From an uncultured Fretibacterium sp. (GTDB lineage Bacteria > Synergistota > Synergistia > Synergistales > Aminobacteriaceae): 8,486 nt of DNA. How positions within the stretch are numbered: position 1 is the stretch's first letter; each line of letters begins with the position of its first letter. A model generated the notes under the pieces. It made no database searches, was not told the DNA's origin, and saw only the letters and a list, made by a program, of their open reading frames with translations. Positions 1 through 6,547 of the stretch are shown here, in pieces. The position numbers were made by a program, and so were the translations under genes. The stretch lies in assembly GCA_905373185.1 (NCBI GenBank), contig CAJPSE010000065.1:1-8486 (forward strand), given 5' to 3'.

Positions 1-179
1 AGATAGGTGAGGCCAAGGGCATTCAGATAGGTGAGGCCAAGGGCATTCAGATAGGCAAAACGGAGACAGCACGCAACTTGCTTCGGATGGGATTGGACTT
101 AAACAAAATCGTAGAGGCTACCGGGTTGCCTTTGGAGGAGGTACGTGTACTGCAATCTCAGGCCGGCCCGACGCAGTGA
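1..179 (+). CDS. Rpn-family nuclease/putative transposase, C-terminal fragment
   Basis: Only the 3' end of the gene lies in the window. The frame that closes at TGA 177-179 is open to the left edge and encodes about 58 residues. It starts with a repeated octapeptide (IGEAKGIQ, twice, then IGKTETAR) and continues into a helical tail with the pattern NLLRMGLDLNKIVEATGLP followed by LEEV. This tail (short Gly-rich octad repeats, then a 'hydrophobic helix - I-x-x-x-TGL-x-x-E-x-V' end) is typical of the C-terminus of Rpn-family recombination-promoting nucleases/putative transposases (PD-(D/E)XK fold), which are abundant and multicopy in Synergistota. The catalytic domain is outside the window, so whether the gene is intact cannot be judged. 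The family assignment rests on the tail alone. Confidence 0.7.
   Translation, partial: IGEAKGIQIGEAKGIQIGKTETARNLLRMGLDLNKIVEATGLPLEEVRVLQSQAGPTQ
3..50 (+). repeat. 24-bp perfect tandem repeat (2 copies) inside the Rpn gene 3' end
   Basis: Positions 3-26 and 27-50 are identical 24-mers, and a third unit starts at 51 (ATAGGC) before diverging. The period is a multiple of three and adds the octapeptide IGEAKGIQ per copy, so copy-number change would keep the frame. The array may extend left of the window. Confidence 0.9.
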
Positions 180-280
180 GGCGATAAGTTTTTTTAGGAG
201 CTGGTCGCCTGCCGATGTTGATAACACGTAGGTGAACTGTGGCGATTCCGAACTTCCTCCATCCGTAAATCCAAACAAAA

Positions 281-308
281 AAAGAGGAGGGCCTCGGCCC
301 TCCTCTTT
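281..308 (-). terminator. Rho-independent terminator of the SLH porin gene
   Basis: A perfect 12-bp stem (281-292 with 297-308) with a 4-nt loop is followed, reading the minus strand, by a run of seven T (three of them in the stem arm), then GTTT. It lies 18 nt past the porin stop codon. The T tract exists only on the minus-strand side, so it serves the porin transcript rather than the + strand Rpn gene. Confidence 0.93.
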
Positions 309-326
309 CAAATAGCGCTTGTGGAA

Positions 327-1844
327 CTAGAACGACACCTGCGTGCGGAAACGAAGGACATTGTCGTCGTCCTTCTTGTCCCAGTCGACCTTCACGAAGT
401 TCAGGCCAAACTTGACGTTGGGGTTGTAGACGTACTGCACGCCCAGGCCCCACTCCTTGAAGTCCTCGCTGGCATCCTTGTCGAAGTCATAGTTGTAGTA
501 GAACAGGTGGGTGGCCCACTTCTCGTTCCACTCCTGACCCAGCCCAATACGCCAGTACTTCAGGTCGTCGGGAAGGATGTACTCAGACCCTACATCGCCC
601 TGAGCAAAAACTGCCCCCAACCCCTGGGGAACGACGAACCCTGCATCCATCTGACCGTACTCCAGCCACAGGCTGGTGAACTTCAGGGCCTCCTGCTTCA
701 CGTCAACGATGAGCTTCCACGCATTGGTGCTGTCGAAATCGGCATCATACCACTTCTTATCGGCAGCGACCCACCAGTCTCCGTTCGCCTGCTGATGGTA
801 GACAATTCCCTTGAAGGCGATATTGTCGTTGAAGTTGAAGCGCAGGCCCCCGAAGACCGTCCAGAGATTGTCGAAGCTGAAGCTTCCGTCCTTCAAGTCA
901 GCCGCCGCGGGCTCGGCGTTGTCACCGATAAAGGCCTGGAAGCCGAGGTCAAGGCCGAACTGCTCCGTGAACTGGAGCTTGCCCATCAGGAAGAGCTCCC
1001 ACGCACCCCATGCCCCCAAAACATCGGGATCATCCGTCTTCCCCAGATTCATCTCGAAAAGGTTGGGATGCGTCACATAGGCGTGGACGCTCCCCATACC
1101 GAAGCTCTTGGTCCAGCCCAGTCCATCCGTCGTACGGTCGGTCAGGTAAGAATCAAGCCCATAGAAACCGCCCGTCGCCTCGAAGTCCGTGCTCCCTCCG
1201 AGGTAGTAGTCCTCCTCCATATCCCACACGAAACGCCCCGGAATGAACGTAGACTCCCAGTAAAAAGGAATCTCGACATAGAAACGAGTCCAGCCCGTAT
1301 CCAGATCATCCAGACGTCCCACGAAGTGCATGGGGTTCTCCTCGTCGCCGAACCAGCGCTCAAAGATCAGACGTGAACGAGCAATCGTTGAGCTTCCCTC
1401 GGAGAGCGGGGCCTCCTTGCTGTCCTGGTTCTTGAGATCCACACGAAGGGATCCGCTCAGTTTCCAACCGCCAAGCCGCTCCTCGATGACCGAAACGCGC
1501 TTGTCCAGAGCATCAACCTTCACGCCCAGCGCGTCCAGCTCATCCTTGAACTCCACGACGAGCTTCTTCAGCATCTCGACATCCTGCTTGCTGGCCTTCG
1601 TCATGTCGACGACCGCAAGAGCGCGGGCCAGAGCGGAGGCCATCTCGTAACGGGTGGTGGGCTGCTTGCCCTTGTAAGTGCCGTCCGGATAGCCGGAGAG
1701 GATGCCGTGAGCGGCCAGCTGGCCAATGGCGTCATAGGCCCAGTGGTTCATCGGAACGTCCATGAACGGGTTCGTCGCCGCGAAGACGGGAGCGGCAAAC
1801 GCAAAAAGAACCGCAACTGCAACAACCGCTGCAAACTTTTTCAT
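327..1844 (-). CDS. SLH-domain outer-membrane porin (OmpM-like)
   Basis: The gene encodes a 505-residue exported protein. A signal peptide covers residues 1-22 (MKK, hydrophobic core, cleavage after VFA). A single SLH domain follows at about 25-78, with the hallmarks FMDVP, HWAYDAI, GILSGYPDGTY and a late TRYEMA. Residues 84-124 form a predicted coiled coil (KLVVEFKDELDAL, then VDALDKRVSVIEERL). The rest, 126-505, is rich in alternating aromatic/polar strands with many W, Y, D and G and ends in Phe, as expected for a BAM-assembled beta barrel. In OmpM-type proteins of Synergistota and Negativicutes the SLH domain binds peptidoglycan and tethers the outer membrane, while the barrel acts as a general porin. 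The ATG is preceded by AGGGGG (1855-1860) at 10-nt spacing. The gene is monocistronic: it has its own terminator and about 450 bases of gene-free upstream DNA. Substrate selectivity cannot be read from sequence. Confidence 0.9.
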   Translation of the reverse strand: MKKFAAVVAVAVLFAFAAPVFAATNPFMDVPMNHWAYDAIGQLAAHGILSGYPDGTYKGKQPTTRYEMASALARALAVVDMTKASKQDVEMLKKLVVEFKDELDALGVKVDALDKRVSVIEERLGGWKLSGSLRVDLKNQDSKEAPLSEGSSTIARSRLIFERWFGDEENPMHFVGRLDDLDTGWTRFYVEIPFYWESTFIPGRFVWDMEEDYYLGGSTDFEATGGFYGLDSYLTDRTTDGLGWTKSFGMGSVHAYVTHPNLFEMNLGKTDDPDVLGAWGAWELFLMGKLQFTEQFGLDLGFQAFIGDNAEPAAADLKDGSFSFDNLWTVFGGLRFNFNDNIAFKGIVYHQQANGDWWVAADKKWYDADFDSTNAWKLIVDVKQEALKFTSLWLEYGQMDAGFVVPQGLGAVFAQGDVGSEYILPDDLKYWRIGLGQEWNEKWATHLFYYNYDFDKDASEDFKEWGLGVQYVYNPNVKFGLNFVKVDWDKKDDDNVLRFRTQVSF

Positions 1845-2293
1845 TACTGTGTTACCCCCTTATTGTTTTGTCAATATGCACTGAAAATCGACCTTTGCCT
1901 GCGCCCTCAGACTCTATGCCCCGAAGGCCCTCAAGGGGAACACAAAAGTGACCTTGTTTCCTTTTTTGCCCGCCCCTTGGACCTTTTGAGTTTCGAGCCC
2001 TCCGGCGTCTTCCTTCGATCTCTCGTCCTTTATGGCATCAGGGGGTGTCTGCACCTCTCTCTCCTGCCCTCGGGAATGCTCCTGCCGATCGAATTTGGAA
2101 GCCTTTTATCCGACGCTGCGGAATCTACACAAGCGTCACCACGTATGTTACACGAAATGTCCAAAAACGGAATAGGCCTCAGGACCCATTCATTATGAAT
2201 CTGGATATACATCTCGTTTTTGTCCCAACTCATCGGAGGCTGCTGTTCGGCGCAGCAGACGCCCAGTACCAATAAAACATCCAAGCGCCTTTC
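1845..2293. other. Gene-free stretch upstream of the porin gene
   Basis: No convincing coding region was seen. An 84-codon minus-strand frame (2030-2284) and a longer + strand frame overlapping the porin start show no recognisable motif or good ribosome site. The region must contain the porin promoter on the minus strand. I see only weak matches to a sigma-70 site (a TTGACA without a good -10, and a distant TTGTGT / GATAAA pair), so none is annotated. GC content is clearly lower than in the purine operon. Confidence 0.5.
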
Positions 2294-2758
2294 TCAAATC
2301 GTTGAGGCTTGCAATTCCCTCAGGCGCTCCGTGGAGAGACCGGTCACCTTGGAGACCAGAAGCATATCGACCTTCTCCCTCAGCAACGCCACAGCCGTCT
2401 CCTCCACACCCTCGACTCAGCCGAGCTGTATGCCCTCCGTCCTGCCAAGCTGTATGCCTTTCTCTATCCCTTTACGCTCCATAATCCTGAATACCGGAAA
2501 CTCGTAGCTCACCTTGGTCCCATAGCACTCCCAGCGATAAATCCCGCTGGACTGTGTCTTTGACAACGGCTCAATAAGAAGGGCCAGAGCAATCACGGGA
2601 CGCCGATAGCGCCCCTCGAGCAGTCCTCGATAACGGTGCATCCGTAAAGGAAAATCCTCATTGCCGCCTCGGCCTTGTACCTCCGCTAAGCAGGCGACCA
2701 GCCAGCACAGGGGAAACGCTGATTTAACCCAAGAAAAGAGCGTGAGAGATTGAATCAT
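2294..2758 (-). pseudogene. Degraded Rpn-type nuclease/transposase gene with in-frame TGA
   Basis: Read on the minus strand, an open frame from 2758 encodes AEVQG, then MHRYRGLLEGRYRRPVIALALL, then a GIYRWECYGTKVSYEFPVFRI segment. This is the pattern of the second half of Rpn/PD-(D/E)XK putative transposases, where the xVEVQ-like strand carries catalytic residues and the RPV-x-x-LALL strand follows. It then enters octad repeats (KGIQLGRTEGIQLG) and hits TGA at 2417-2419. The same frame continues beyond the stop for 40 codons with a typical family tail (VEETAVALLREKVDMLL, VTGLSTERLRELQ) and closes at TGA 2294-2296. The N-terminal part of the nuclease domain is missing: upstream of 2758 the frame meets a stop within a few codons, and the first ~25 residues do not look like the family. 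Both 5' truncation and an internal nonsense codon therefore point to a pseudogene. A short truncated product from 2758 is possible (AGAGGA lies upstream), but function is unlikely. Confidence 0.75.
2420..2458 (-). repeat. 24-bp-period repeat in the degraded Rpn gene
   Basis: The 15-mers at 2420-2434 and 2444-2458 differ at one base and are spaced by exactly 24 bp. Each encodes GIQLG in the minus-strand frame. The period is the same as in the Rpn tail at the left edge of the window. Confidence 0.8.
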
Positions 2759-2792
2759 CGTTAGTTATCCTCTCAGAGGATTTATCCCCCCA

Positions 2793-2884
2793 CTACTTGA
2801 AAACGACCTCCCCGTCGTCCTCTCTCGATTTTCCGTCATCCGAGGGCTCGGAAGCCCCTTTTTCGTTCGACGGATCGGCATTCG
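2793..2884 (-). pseudogene. Displaced C-terminal tail of the secreted protein gene
   Basis: This minus-strand segment reads S-N-A-D-P-S-N-E-K-G-A-S-E-P-S-D-D-G-K-S, then R-E-D-D-G-E-V-V-F-K and TAG (2793-2795). It lies in the frame the secreted protein would enter if one 19-bp unit of the duplication at 2885-2921 were removed. It is an acidic, Ser/Pro-rich, probably disordered tail that continues the charged, Pro-rich end of the upstream protein. As the sequence stands it is not translated as part of that protein. Confidence 0.7.
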
Positions 2885-2921
2885 ATGGATCTGGAGCCTT
2901 GTCATGGATCTGGAGCCTTGT
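2885..2921. repeat. Direct tandem duplication, 18-bp identity, 19-bp period
   Basis: Positions 2885-2902 and 2904-2921 are identical 18-mers separated by one base. The second copy in the transcription direction (2885-2902) contains the present TGA stop at its junction. The period of 19 is not a multiple of three, so the duplication shifts the reading frame of the secreted protein gene. Confidence 0.95.
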
Positions 2922-3537
2922 TATTGCCCCGCTTCTCGGGTTCCGGCGCCGGAGAAGCGTCGTAGTCCGCGTCGTGCGCGTTCTTCGTGCGATCGACGAA
3001 GGCTTTGGGCGGGCGCACCCCAACATATGTGCCGGCGTTGTTGATCGTGTACCACAGGCCGTCGAACTCCTTCACCCACACGGCCCTCGGACTGTCGGCC
3101 CCGGAATTTCGGAGGAAGACCCTCAAGTATCCCTGCTCCTGCACCTTCTTGGTCACGACGAGATTGAAGTTGTCCGGCGACATCCGGTAATCGTTCTCGG
3201 GCGAGGTCCCCTCCGCAAAGCCGCGGAAGATATGGTGCATCTCGGGATCCCTCAGGCGCTCCACGAACGTCACCAGGTTGTTCGATTGTTCGATTGGCCT
3301 GTCGTAGTGCAGGGCGTAGCGCACCATCTTCGAGCCCTCGGCCCGCGTCACCTCGTCGATATAGCAGAACACGGCCTCAAAGTACAGCTTCACCGCGCCC
3401 TCCGGCGTCCTGCCCTCCTGCTGGTAGCGGGCCTTGAACTCCCGGTAGTCCCGCGGGAGCGCAGCCTGGCCCTCCCGTCCGACGAGAAGGAACAGGGCCG
3501 ACAGTGCCAGGACGGCGGAAAGTTTTTTCAAACGCAT
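2902..3537 (-). CDS. Exported protein of unknown function, 3' end truncated by duplication
   Basis: The gene encodes a 211-residue protein with a signal peptide (MRLKKLSAVLALSALFLLVG, cleavage probably after GQA near residue 25). The mature part has EGAVKLYFEAVFCYID, a KMVRYALHYDRP segment, FVERLRDPEMHHIFRGFAEG, SPENDYRMSPDNF and VKEFDGLWYTINNAGTYVGVRPP, then a charged Pro-rich end. It resembles small secreted proteins of unknown function from gut and oral anaerobes (I associate the SPENDY-x-MSPDNF pattern with DUF6935, from memory and unverified). I chose the ATG at 3537: GGGGAGG at 3547-3553 is well spaced for it, whereas the GTG at 3544-3546 directly abuts that site. The present stop (TGA 2902-2904) arises inside a tandem duplication; without it the protein would gain about 30 acidic residues. 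No partner gene is evident. It lies on the same strand as the TMEM43 gene, with a 200-nt repeat-bearing gap between them. Confidence 0.8.
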   Translation of the reverse strand: MRLKKLSAVLALSALFLLVGREGQAALPRDYREFKARYQQEGRTPEGAVKLYFEAVFCYIDEVTRAEGSKMVRYALHYDRPIEQSNNLVTFVERLRDPEMHHIFRGFAEGTSPENDYRMSPDNFNLVVTKKVQEQGYLRVFLRNSGADSPRAVWVKEFDGLWYTINNAGTYVGVRPPKAFVDRTKNAHDADYDASPAPEPEKRGNNKAPDP

Positions 3538-3630
3538 GCCGTTCACCTCCCCAACATAACCTCTGAATCTACTCTACCTGGCCCCGTACAGGTCGTACAC
3601 GATGACGGCAAGCTCGCTGGAGCTGCCCCC

Positions 3631-3700
3631 CATCTTGGACCCTTCATCTTGGACACTCCATCTTGGGCACTACATCTTGGGCACTACATCTTGGAGATGA
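3631..3700. repeat. 14-bp tandem repeat array, five units
   Basis: Five consecutive 14-bp units start at 3631, 3645, 3659, 3673 and 3687. All begin with CATCTTGG. Units 3 and 4 are identical (CATCTTGGGCACTA), units 1 and 2 vary in the last six bases, and unit 5 is degenerate after CATCTTGG. The array sits between the TMEM43 stop and the start of the exported protein gene, that is, in the 5' region of the latter. On the minus strand each unit carries CCAAGATG. Confidence 0.93.
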
Positions 3701-3736
3701 AGACGCGCCCGTAACCTCCCCTTAAACTTTTTGACG

Positions 3737-5011
3737 TCAAGCCGCCTTGCCCTTACGCCCCTTCACAAACAGGAGCCCCACCAGGACGACGACCCCTCCG
3801 AGGAGAGACGCCGCCAGAACGGGCCGGAATCGAATCCATGCGACGGCAATGACCAGGAGCGACCACGCCAGCCCCAGCAGGAAGGCCACAAGCCCCGTCC
3901 CTACCCCGACGATGCTCCCCAGGATCGGAATAACGTCGGCGATGACGGAGAGAGGATGGAGAATTGTCCCCAGGCCGGCGATGACGACGATCGTCCCCAC
4001 GACTCGTAGGATCCAAGCCATGATCGCGTTATCGCTCTCGGCGCCGGCGAACATCCTCTCCATACCGACCGTCCCCATGCTCAGGCGGCTGAAGGTATAG
4101 CCGTTGGTGGCCGTGAACTCCTCGAAGGTGTTCCCGGCCACCTGTGCGATGATGGACACATCGGCCGGGGGCGTCTGGGTGAAGGTGACGCGGATGTCGC
4201 CAACCTGCGGCGAGCCGGGTTTCTCCCCAAGGTAGAGGACGTTGCCCTGCGCGTGGACGTAACGGTCCTGAGGCGGGACCACGCCCGAAACGCCCCCCAT
4301 GAGTGCGGCGTCCACGGATGCCGGGTCGGAGGAGCTCACCACCGGCAGCATGTCGTTCCCCATCGGGCCGGGCTCCACCGAGAGCCCCTCGAAGATCGCC
4401 TTCTTCCTATCCTCGTCCAGTACGAGATCCAGCGGAACGGCCCCGCCGATGGAACGCTTCAAGAAGTCCGGCAGCGTATAGCCCCCGAAGGTGACATTGG
4501 GCGCGTAGAGCGTCTCGTCCTCGTAACTGGCCAGGACCTTGTTGCGTCCCTGATACTCCGGGTCCTTGAACGACCCCGAGTCGATCGGCCCACCGACCCA
4601 TTCCATGGTGTAGGTGTAGGTGGTGACGGTCTCCTCGCCGCCGCCCAGCTTCTTGCGCGTCTCCTGCCTGGAGTGCTCCTGCCACTGATAATATTCCACG
4701 CGCCGGCTGATGTCGATGGCCGTGGCGGACGCGCCGAAGATGGGGTCCGTGAGCACGTCCCGGGTGTCGGCTCGCCCCGTCGCATAGATCACCTTTCCCG
4801 CCAGGGCGGGATCGACCCTGGAGATGTCGTCCACCTTGACCGCGACGCTGCGGGCCTCGTTGATCGCCCCGCCCGTCTTGACGGTCCGACCCTCGTTCCA
4901 ATACAGAAGGATCGTCCCCACCACGACCAGGACGATGCCCGTCACCATCCCCTTGAACGCGCCGCCCAGACGGCTTCCCCAACTGGTCTGCGTAGTCTCC
5001 GTGTAAGCCAT
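3737..5011 (-). CDS. TMEM43-family membrane protein
   Basis: The gene encodes a 424-residue integral membrane protein. One N-terminal membrane segment (about 20-38) ends in the family hallmark YWNEGR (37-42). A large soluble domain follows (about 45-325), with a YYQWQEHS segment and a YTYTMEW segment. Four hydrophobic segments lie near the C-terminus (about 329-350, 353-371, 373-392, 398-416), and the protein ends in a basic KGRKGKAA tail. This layout and the WNEGR and Tyr/Trp-rich patterns match TMEM43 (LUMA), a family found in animals and scattered bacteria; its bacterial role is unknown, and membrane organisation is only a guess. I chose the ATG at 5011 because GAGGAGG lies 7-9 nt upstream; an in-frame TTG at 5029 overlaps that ribosome site. 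The next gene (gntR) is divergent. Confidence 0.87.
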   Translation of the reverse strand: MAYTETTQTSWGSRLGGAFKGMVTGIVLVVVGTILLYWNEGRTVKTGGAINEARSVAVKVDDISRVDPALAGKVIYATGRADTRDVLTDPIFGASATAIDISRRVEYYQWQEHSRQETRKKLGGGEETVTTYTYTMEWVGGPIDSGSFKDPEYQGRNKVLASYEDETLYAPNVTFGGYTLPDFLKRSIGGAVPLDLVLDEDRKKAIFEGLSVEPGPMGNDMLPVVSSSDPASVDAALMGGVSGVVPPQDRYVHAQGNVLYLGEKPGSPQVGDIRVTFTQTPPADVSIIAQVAGNTFEEFTATNGYTFSRLSMGTVGMERMFAGAESDNAIMAWILRVVGTIVVIAGLGTILHPLSVIADVIPILGSIVGVGTGLVAFLLGLAWSLLVIAVAWIRFRPVLAASLLGGVVVLVGLLFVKGRKGKAA

Positions 5012-5099
5012 TGTCCGCTTCCTCCTCAAAGCATGATTTCAAAAAATCAAGGTCTGCCGACACCCTCGAGGTGTCCCGAATGGAATGTCCGGCACAATG

Positions 5100-5128
5100 A
5101 TAATGATGGTGTTCGCCGTTTTATGCAA
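5100..5128 (-). promoter_or_regulatory. Candidate promoter for the TMEM43 gene
   Basis: On the minus strand TTGCAT (5123-5128) and CATTAT (5100-5105) are separated by 17 nt and lie about 90 nt before the ATG. The match to the sigma-70 consensus is only moderate. A 6-bp stem (5059-5064 with 5070-5075) would lie in the leader. Confidence 0.35.
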
Positions 5129-5214
5129 CCCCTCGGGGCGGAAATCCGGGGTGGTTTTTGCCATTCCGCCCAAAAACATTGAATCCCTTTTCGGCACACC
5201 ATCGCCCGCACGGC

Positions 5215-5243
5215 TTTACAATCCGCCCTCCTTCCCTTATAGT
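5215..5243 (+). promoter_or_regulatory. Sigma-70-type promoter of the gntR-purEMN operon
   Basis: TTTACA (5215-5220) and TATAGT (5238-5243) are separated by exactly 17 nt, a good housekeeping-type promoter. Transcription would start near 5250, about 43 nt before the gntR ATG and just ahead of the palindrome at 5259-5273. Confidence 0.65.
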
Positions 5244-5258
5244 TCAAGAGGCGAAACG

Positions 5259-5273
5259 AAAGGTATTACCTTT
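5259..5273 (+). promoter_or_regulatory. Palindromic candidate GntR operator
   Basis: AAAGGTA-T-TACCTTT is a perfect inverted repeat with 7-bp arms around one base. It contains the GGT...ACC half-site arrangement expected for GntR-superfamily operators (N-GT-N-AC-N). It sits directly after the predicted transcription start and before the ribosome site of gntR, a position suited to repression of the whole operon by its own first gene product. The binding itself is inference. Confidence 0.6.
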
Positions 5274-5292
5274 TCGAGAAAGAGGGTATAGG

Positions 5293-6027
5293 ATGCCCGG
5301 GCAACGTGGGAGTAAACTTCAATCCACACTTCAATCGCGGCTTCTGCACGAGATGCGGGAGGGGGCTTTCCGCGGCGCGAAGCGCCTGCCCAGCGAAAAC
5401 GACCTGGCCAAGCACTTGGACGTCAGCCGCACGCAGCTCCGGGACGCCCTGGCCCGGCTCGAGCGCGAGGGGTTCATCAGCCGTCGGCACGGCGTGGGGA
5501 CGGTGATCAACCGGCATGTCCTGGCTCTGGCGGTCCGCATGGACCTGGAGGTCGAGTTCCTCGAGATGGTGGAGCGGTCGGGTTATCGCCCGGATGTCGT
5601 ACTCCTTTCGACGGAGCGCCTCCCTGCCGAGGCCGGCGCAGCGGAGCGGCTGGGACTGGAGGCGGAGGAGCCGGTGCTGCGGAACGTACGGCTGGTGACG
5701 GCGGACGGGCGGCCTGCCATTTACTGCGAGGACTACATCCCCCTCCGGCTGGTCCAAGACCCCCTGCCGGCCACGAAGGAGATGGGGCTCCCCATCTTCC
5801 ATTTTCTCAGGGAGCACTGCGGGGCGGAGCCCTGCATGGACCTGACGGAGGTAAGGGCCGTGCCTGCGGACGGACGCGCCGCGGAGGTGCTGGGGCTCGC
5901 GCCCGGCACGCCGCTGCTCTATATGGACGAGGTGGACTACGACGTCGCGGGCCGTCCGATCCTTTACGCCCGGCAGTTCTACGTCGACGGCATCGTCCGC
6001 CACACTTTGATGAGGAAAAAAATATAA
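5293..6027 (+). CDS. GntR-family transcriptional regulator, HutC subfamily (UTRA domain)
   Basis: The gene encodes a 244-residue two-domain repressor. Residues 8-73 form the GntR winged helix-turn-helix: LPSENDLAKHLDVSRTQLRD, then ALARLEREGFI and HGVGTVI, all strongly conserved positions. Residues about 85-240 form a UTRA effector-binding domain (LEMVERSGYRPDVVLLS, GLEAEEPVLRNVRLV, GRPAIYCEDYIPL, VLGLAPGTPLLYMDEV, GRPILYARQFYV). HutC-type regulators bind small metabolites in the UTRA pocket and release DNA. The start is the ATG at 5293, with AGAGGG at 5281-5286 and 6-nt spacing; a longer in-frame extension upstream would run through the promoter and operator and is rejected. purE begins 19 nt after the stop on the same strand, so this gene is the likely first cistron of the purine operon and a candidate regulator of it. 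The effector cannot be read from the sequence. Confidence 0.92.
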   Translation: MPGQRGSKLQSTLQSRLLHEMREGAFRGAKRLPSENDLAKHLDVSRTQLRDALARLEREGFISRRHGVGTVINRHVLALAVRMDLEVEFLEMVERSGYRPDVVLLSTERLPAEAGAAERLGLEAEEPVLRNVRLVTADGRPAIYCEDYIPLRLVQDPLPATKEMGLPIFHFLREHCGAEPCMDLTEVRAVPADGRAAEVLGLAPGTPLLYMDEVDYDVAGRPILYARQFYVDGIVRHTLMRKKI

Positions 6028-6046
6028 GTCTTTTAAGGAGAGGACC

Positions 6047-6547
6047 ATGAAAAAAGTTGCCGTGATCCTGGGGAGCGACAGCGACCTTCCCGTGGCGGAG
6101 CGTGCGTTCGGCGTGCTCCGATCCCTCCGCATCCCCTTCGCCGCTCACGTCATGTCGGCACACCGCTCGCCCGACGCCGTGGCGTCCTTCGCACGAAGCG
6201 CGCGGGAAGAGGGCTTCGGGGCGATCATCGCCCTGGCGGGCAAGGCCGCGCACCTGGCGGGCGTCCTCGCCGCGCACACGCGCCTTCCCGTCATCGGGGT
6301 CCCGGTCCGGTCCCCCGACCTGGGGGGGCTGGACGCGCTGCTCTCGACCGTCCAGATGCCGTCGGGCGTCCCGGTCGCCGCGGTGGCCATAGACGGGGCC
6401 GCCAACGCCGCATGGCTCTCGGCCCGGATCCTCGCCGTGGAGGACGAGGCGCTGGCCGCCGCCCTGGAGGAGCGCGCCGAGGCCATGGAGCGGGAGGTCG
6501 CCCAAAAGGACGCCGCCCTGCGCGGTCGGCTGGAGACCGAGCCATGA
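6047..6547 (+). CDS. purE: N5-carboxyaminoimidazole ribonucleotide mutase, PurE
   Basis: The gene encodes a 166-residue cytosolic enzyme of de novo purine synthesis. PurE class I converts N5-CAIR to CAIR. Visible signatures are GSDSDLP (9-15), SAHRSP (37-42, including the catalytic His39), AGKAAHLAG (64-72) and the block [20 protein letters not shown]. Length and motifs fit the class I, bacterial-type enzyme, which normally works with PurK; PurK is not in the window. The usual AGGAAHLPG loop reads AGKAAHLAG here, a variation I believe occurs in other bacteria. The start ATG follows AAGGAGAGG at good spacing. The last codons overlap purM (ATGA at 6544-6547), indicating translational coupling. 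Confidence 0.96.
   Translation: MKKVAVILGSDSDLPVAERAFGVLRSLRIPFAAHVMSAHRSPDAVASFARSAREEGFGAIIALAGKAAHLAGVLAAHTRLPVIGVPVRSPDLGGLDALLSTVQMPSGVPVAAVAIDGAANAAWLSARILAVEDEALAAALEERAEAMEREVAQKDAALRGRLETEP

Noticed and set aside
321..1376. 351-codon + strand open frame opposite the porin gene
   Set aside because: It is an antisense shadow of the porin gene, which has a signal peptide, SLH domain, terminator and ribosome site.
2030..2284. 84-codon minus-strand open frame between the Rpn remnant and the porin gene
   Set aside because: No motif, irregular composition and no convincing ribosome site; I cannot support it as a gene.
2797..3714. 305-codon + strand open frame
   Set aside because: It is opposite the exported protein gene and crosses the 14-bp array; no ribosome site or family resemblance was seen.
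3731..3740. Perfect 10-bp palindrome TTGACGTCAA overlapping the TMEM43 stop codon
   Set aside because: Short palindromes of this size occur by chance; no second site was seen.
5124..5157. GC-rich stem followed by TTTTT in the gntR upstream region, considered as terminator or attenuator
   Set aside because: Pairing is ambiguous (ACCCC/GGGGT around a large loop, or CCCCTCGGGG alone), it lies upstream of the better promoter, and no riboswitch signature was recognised.
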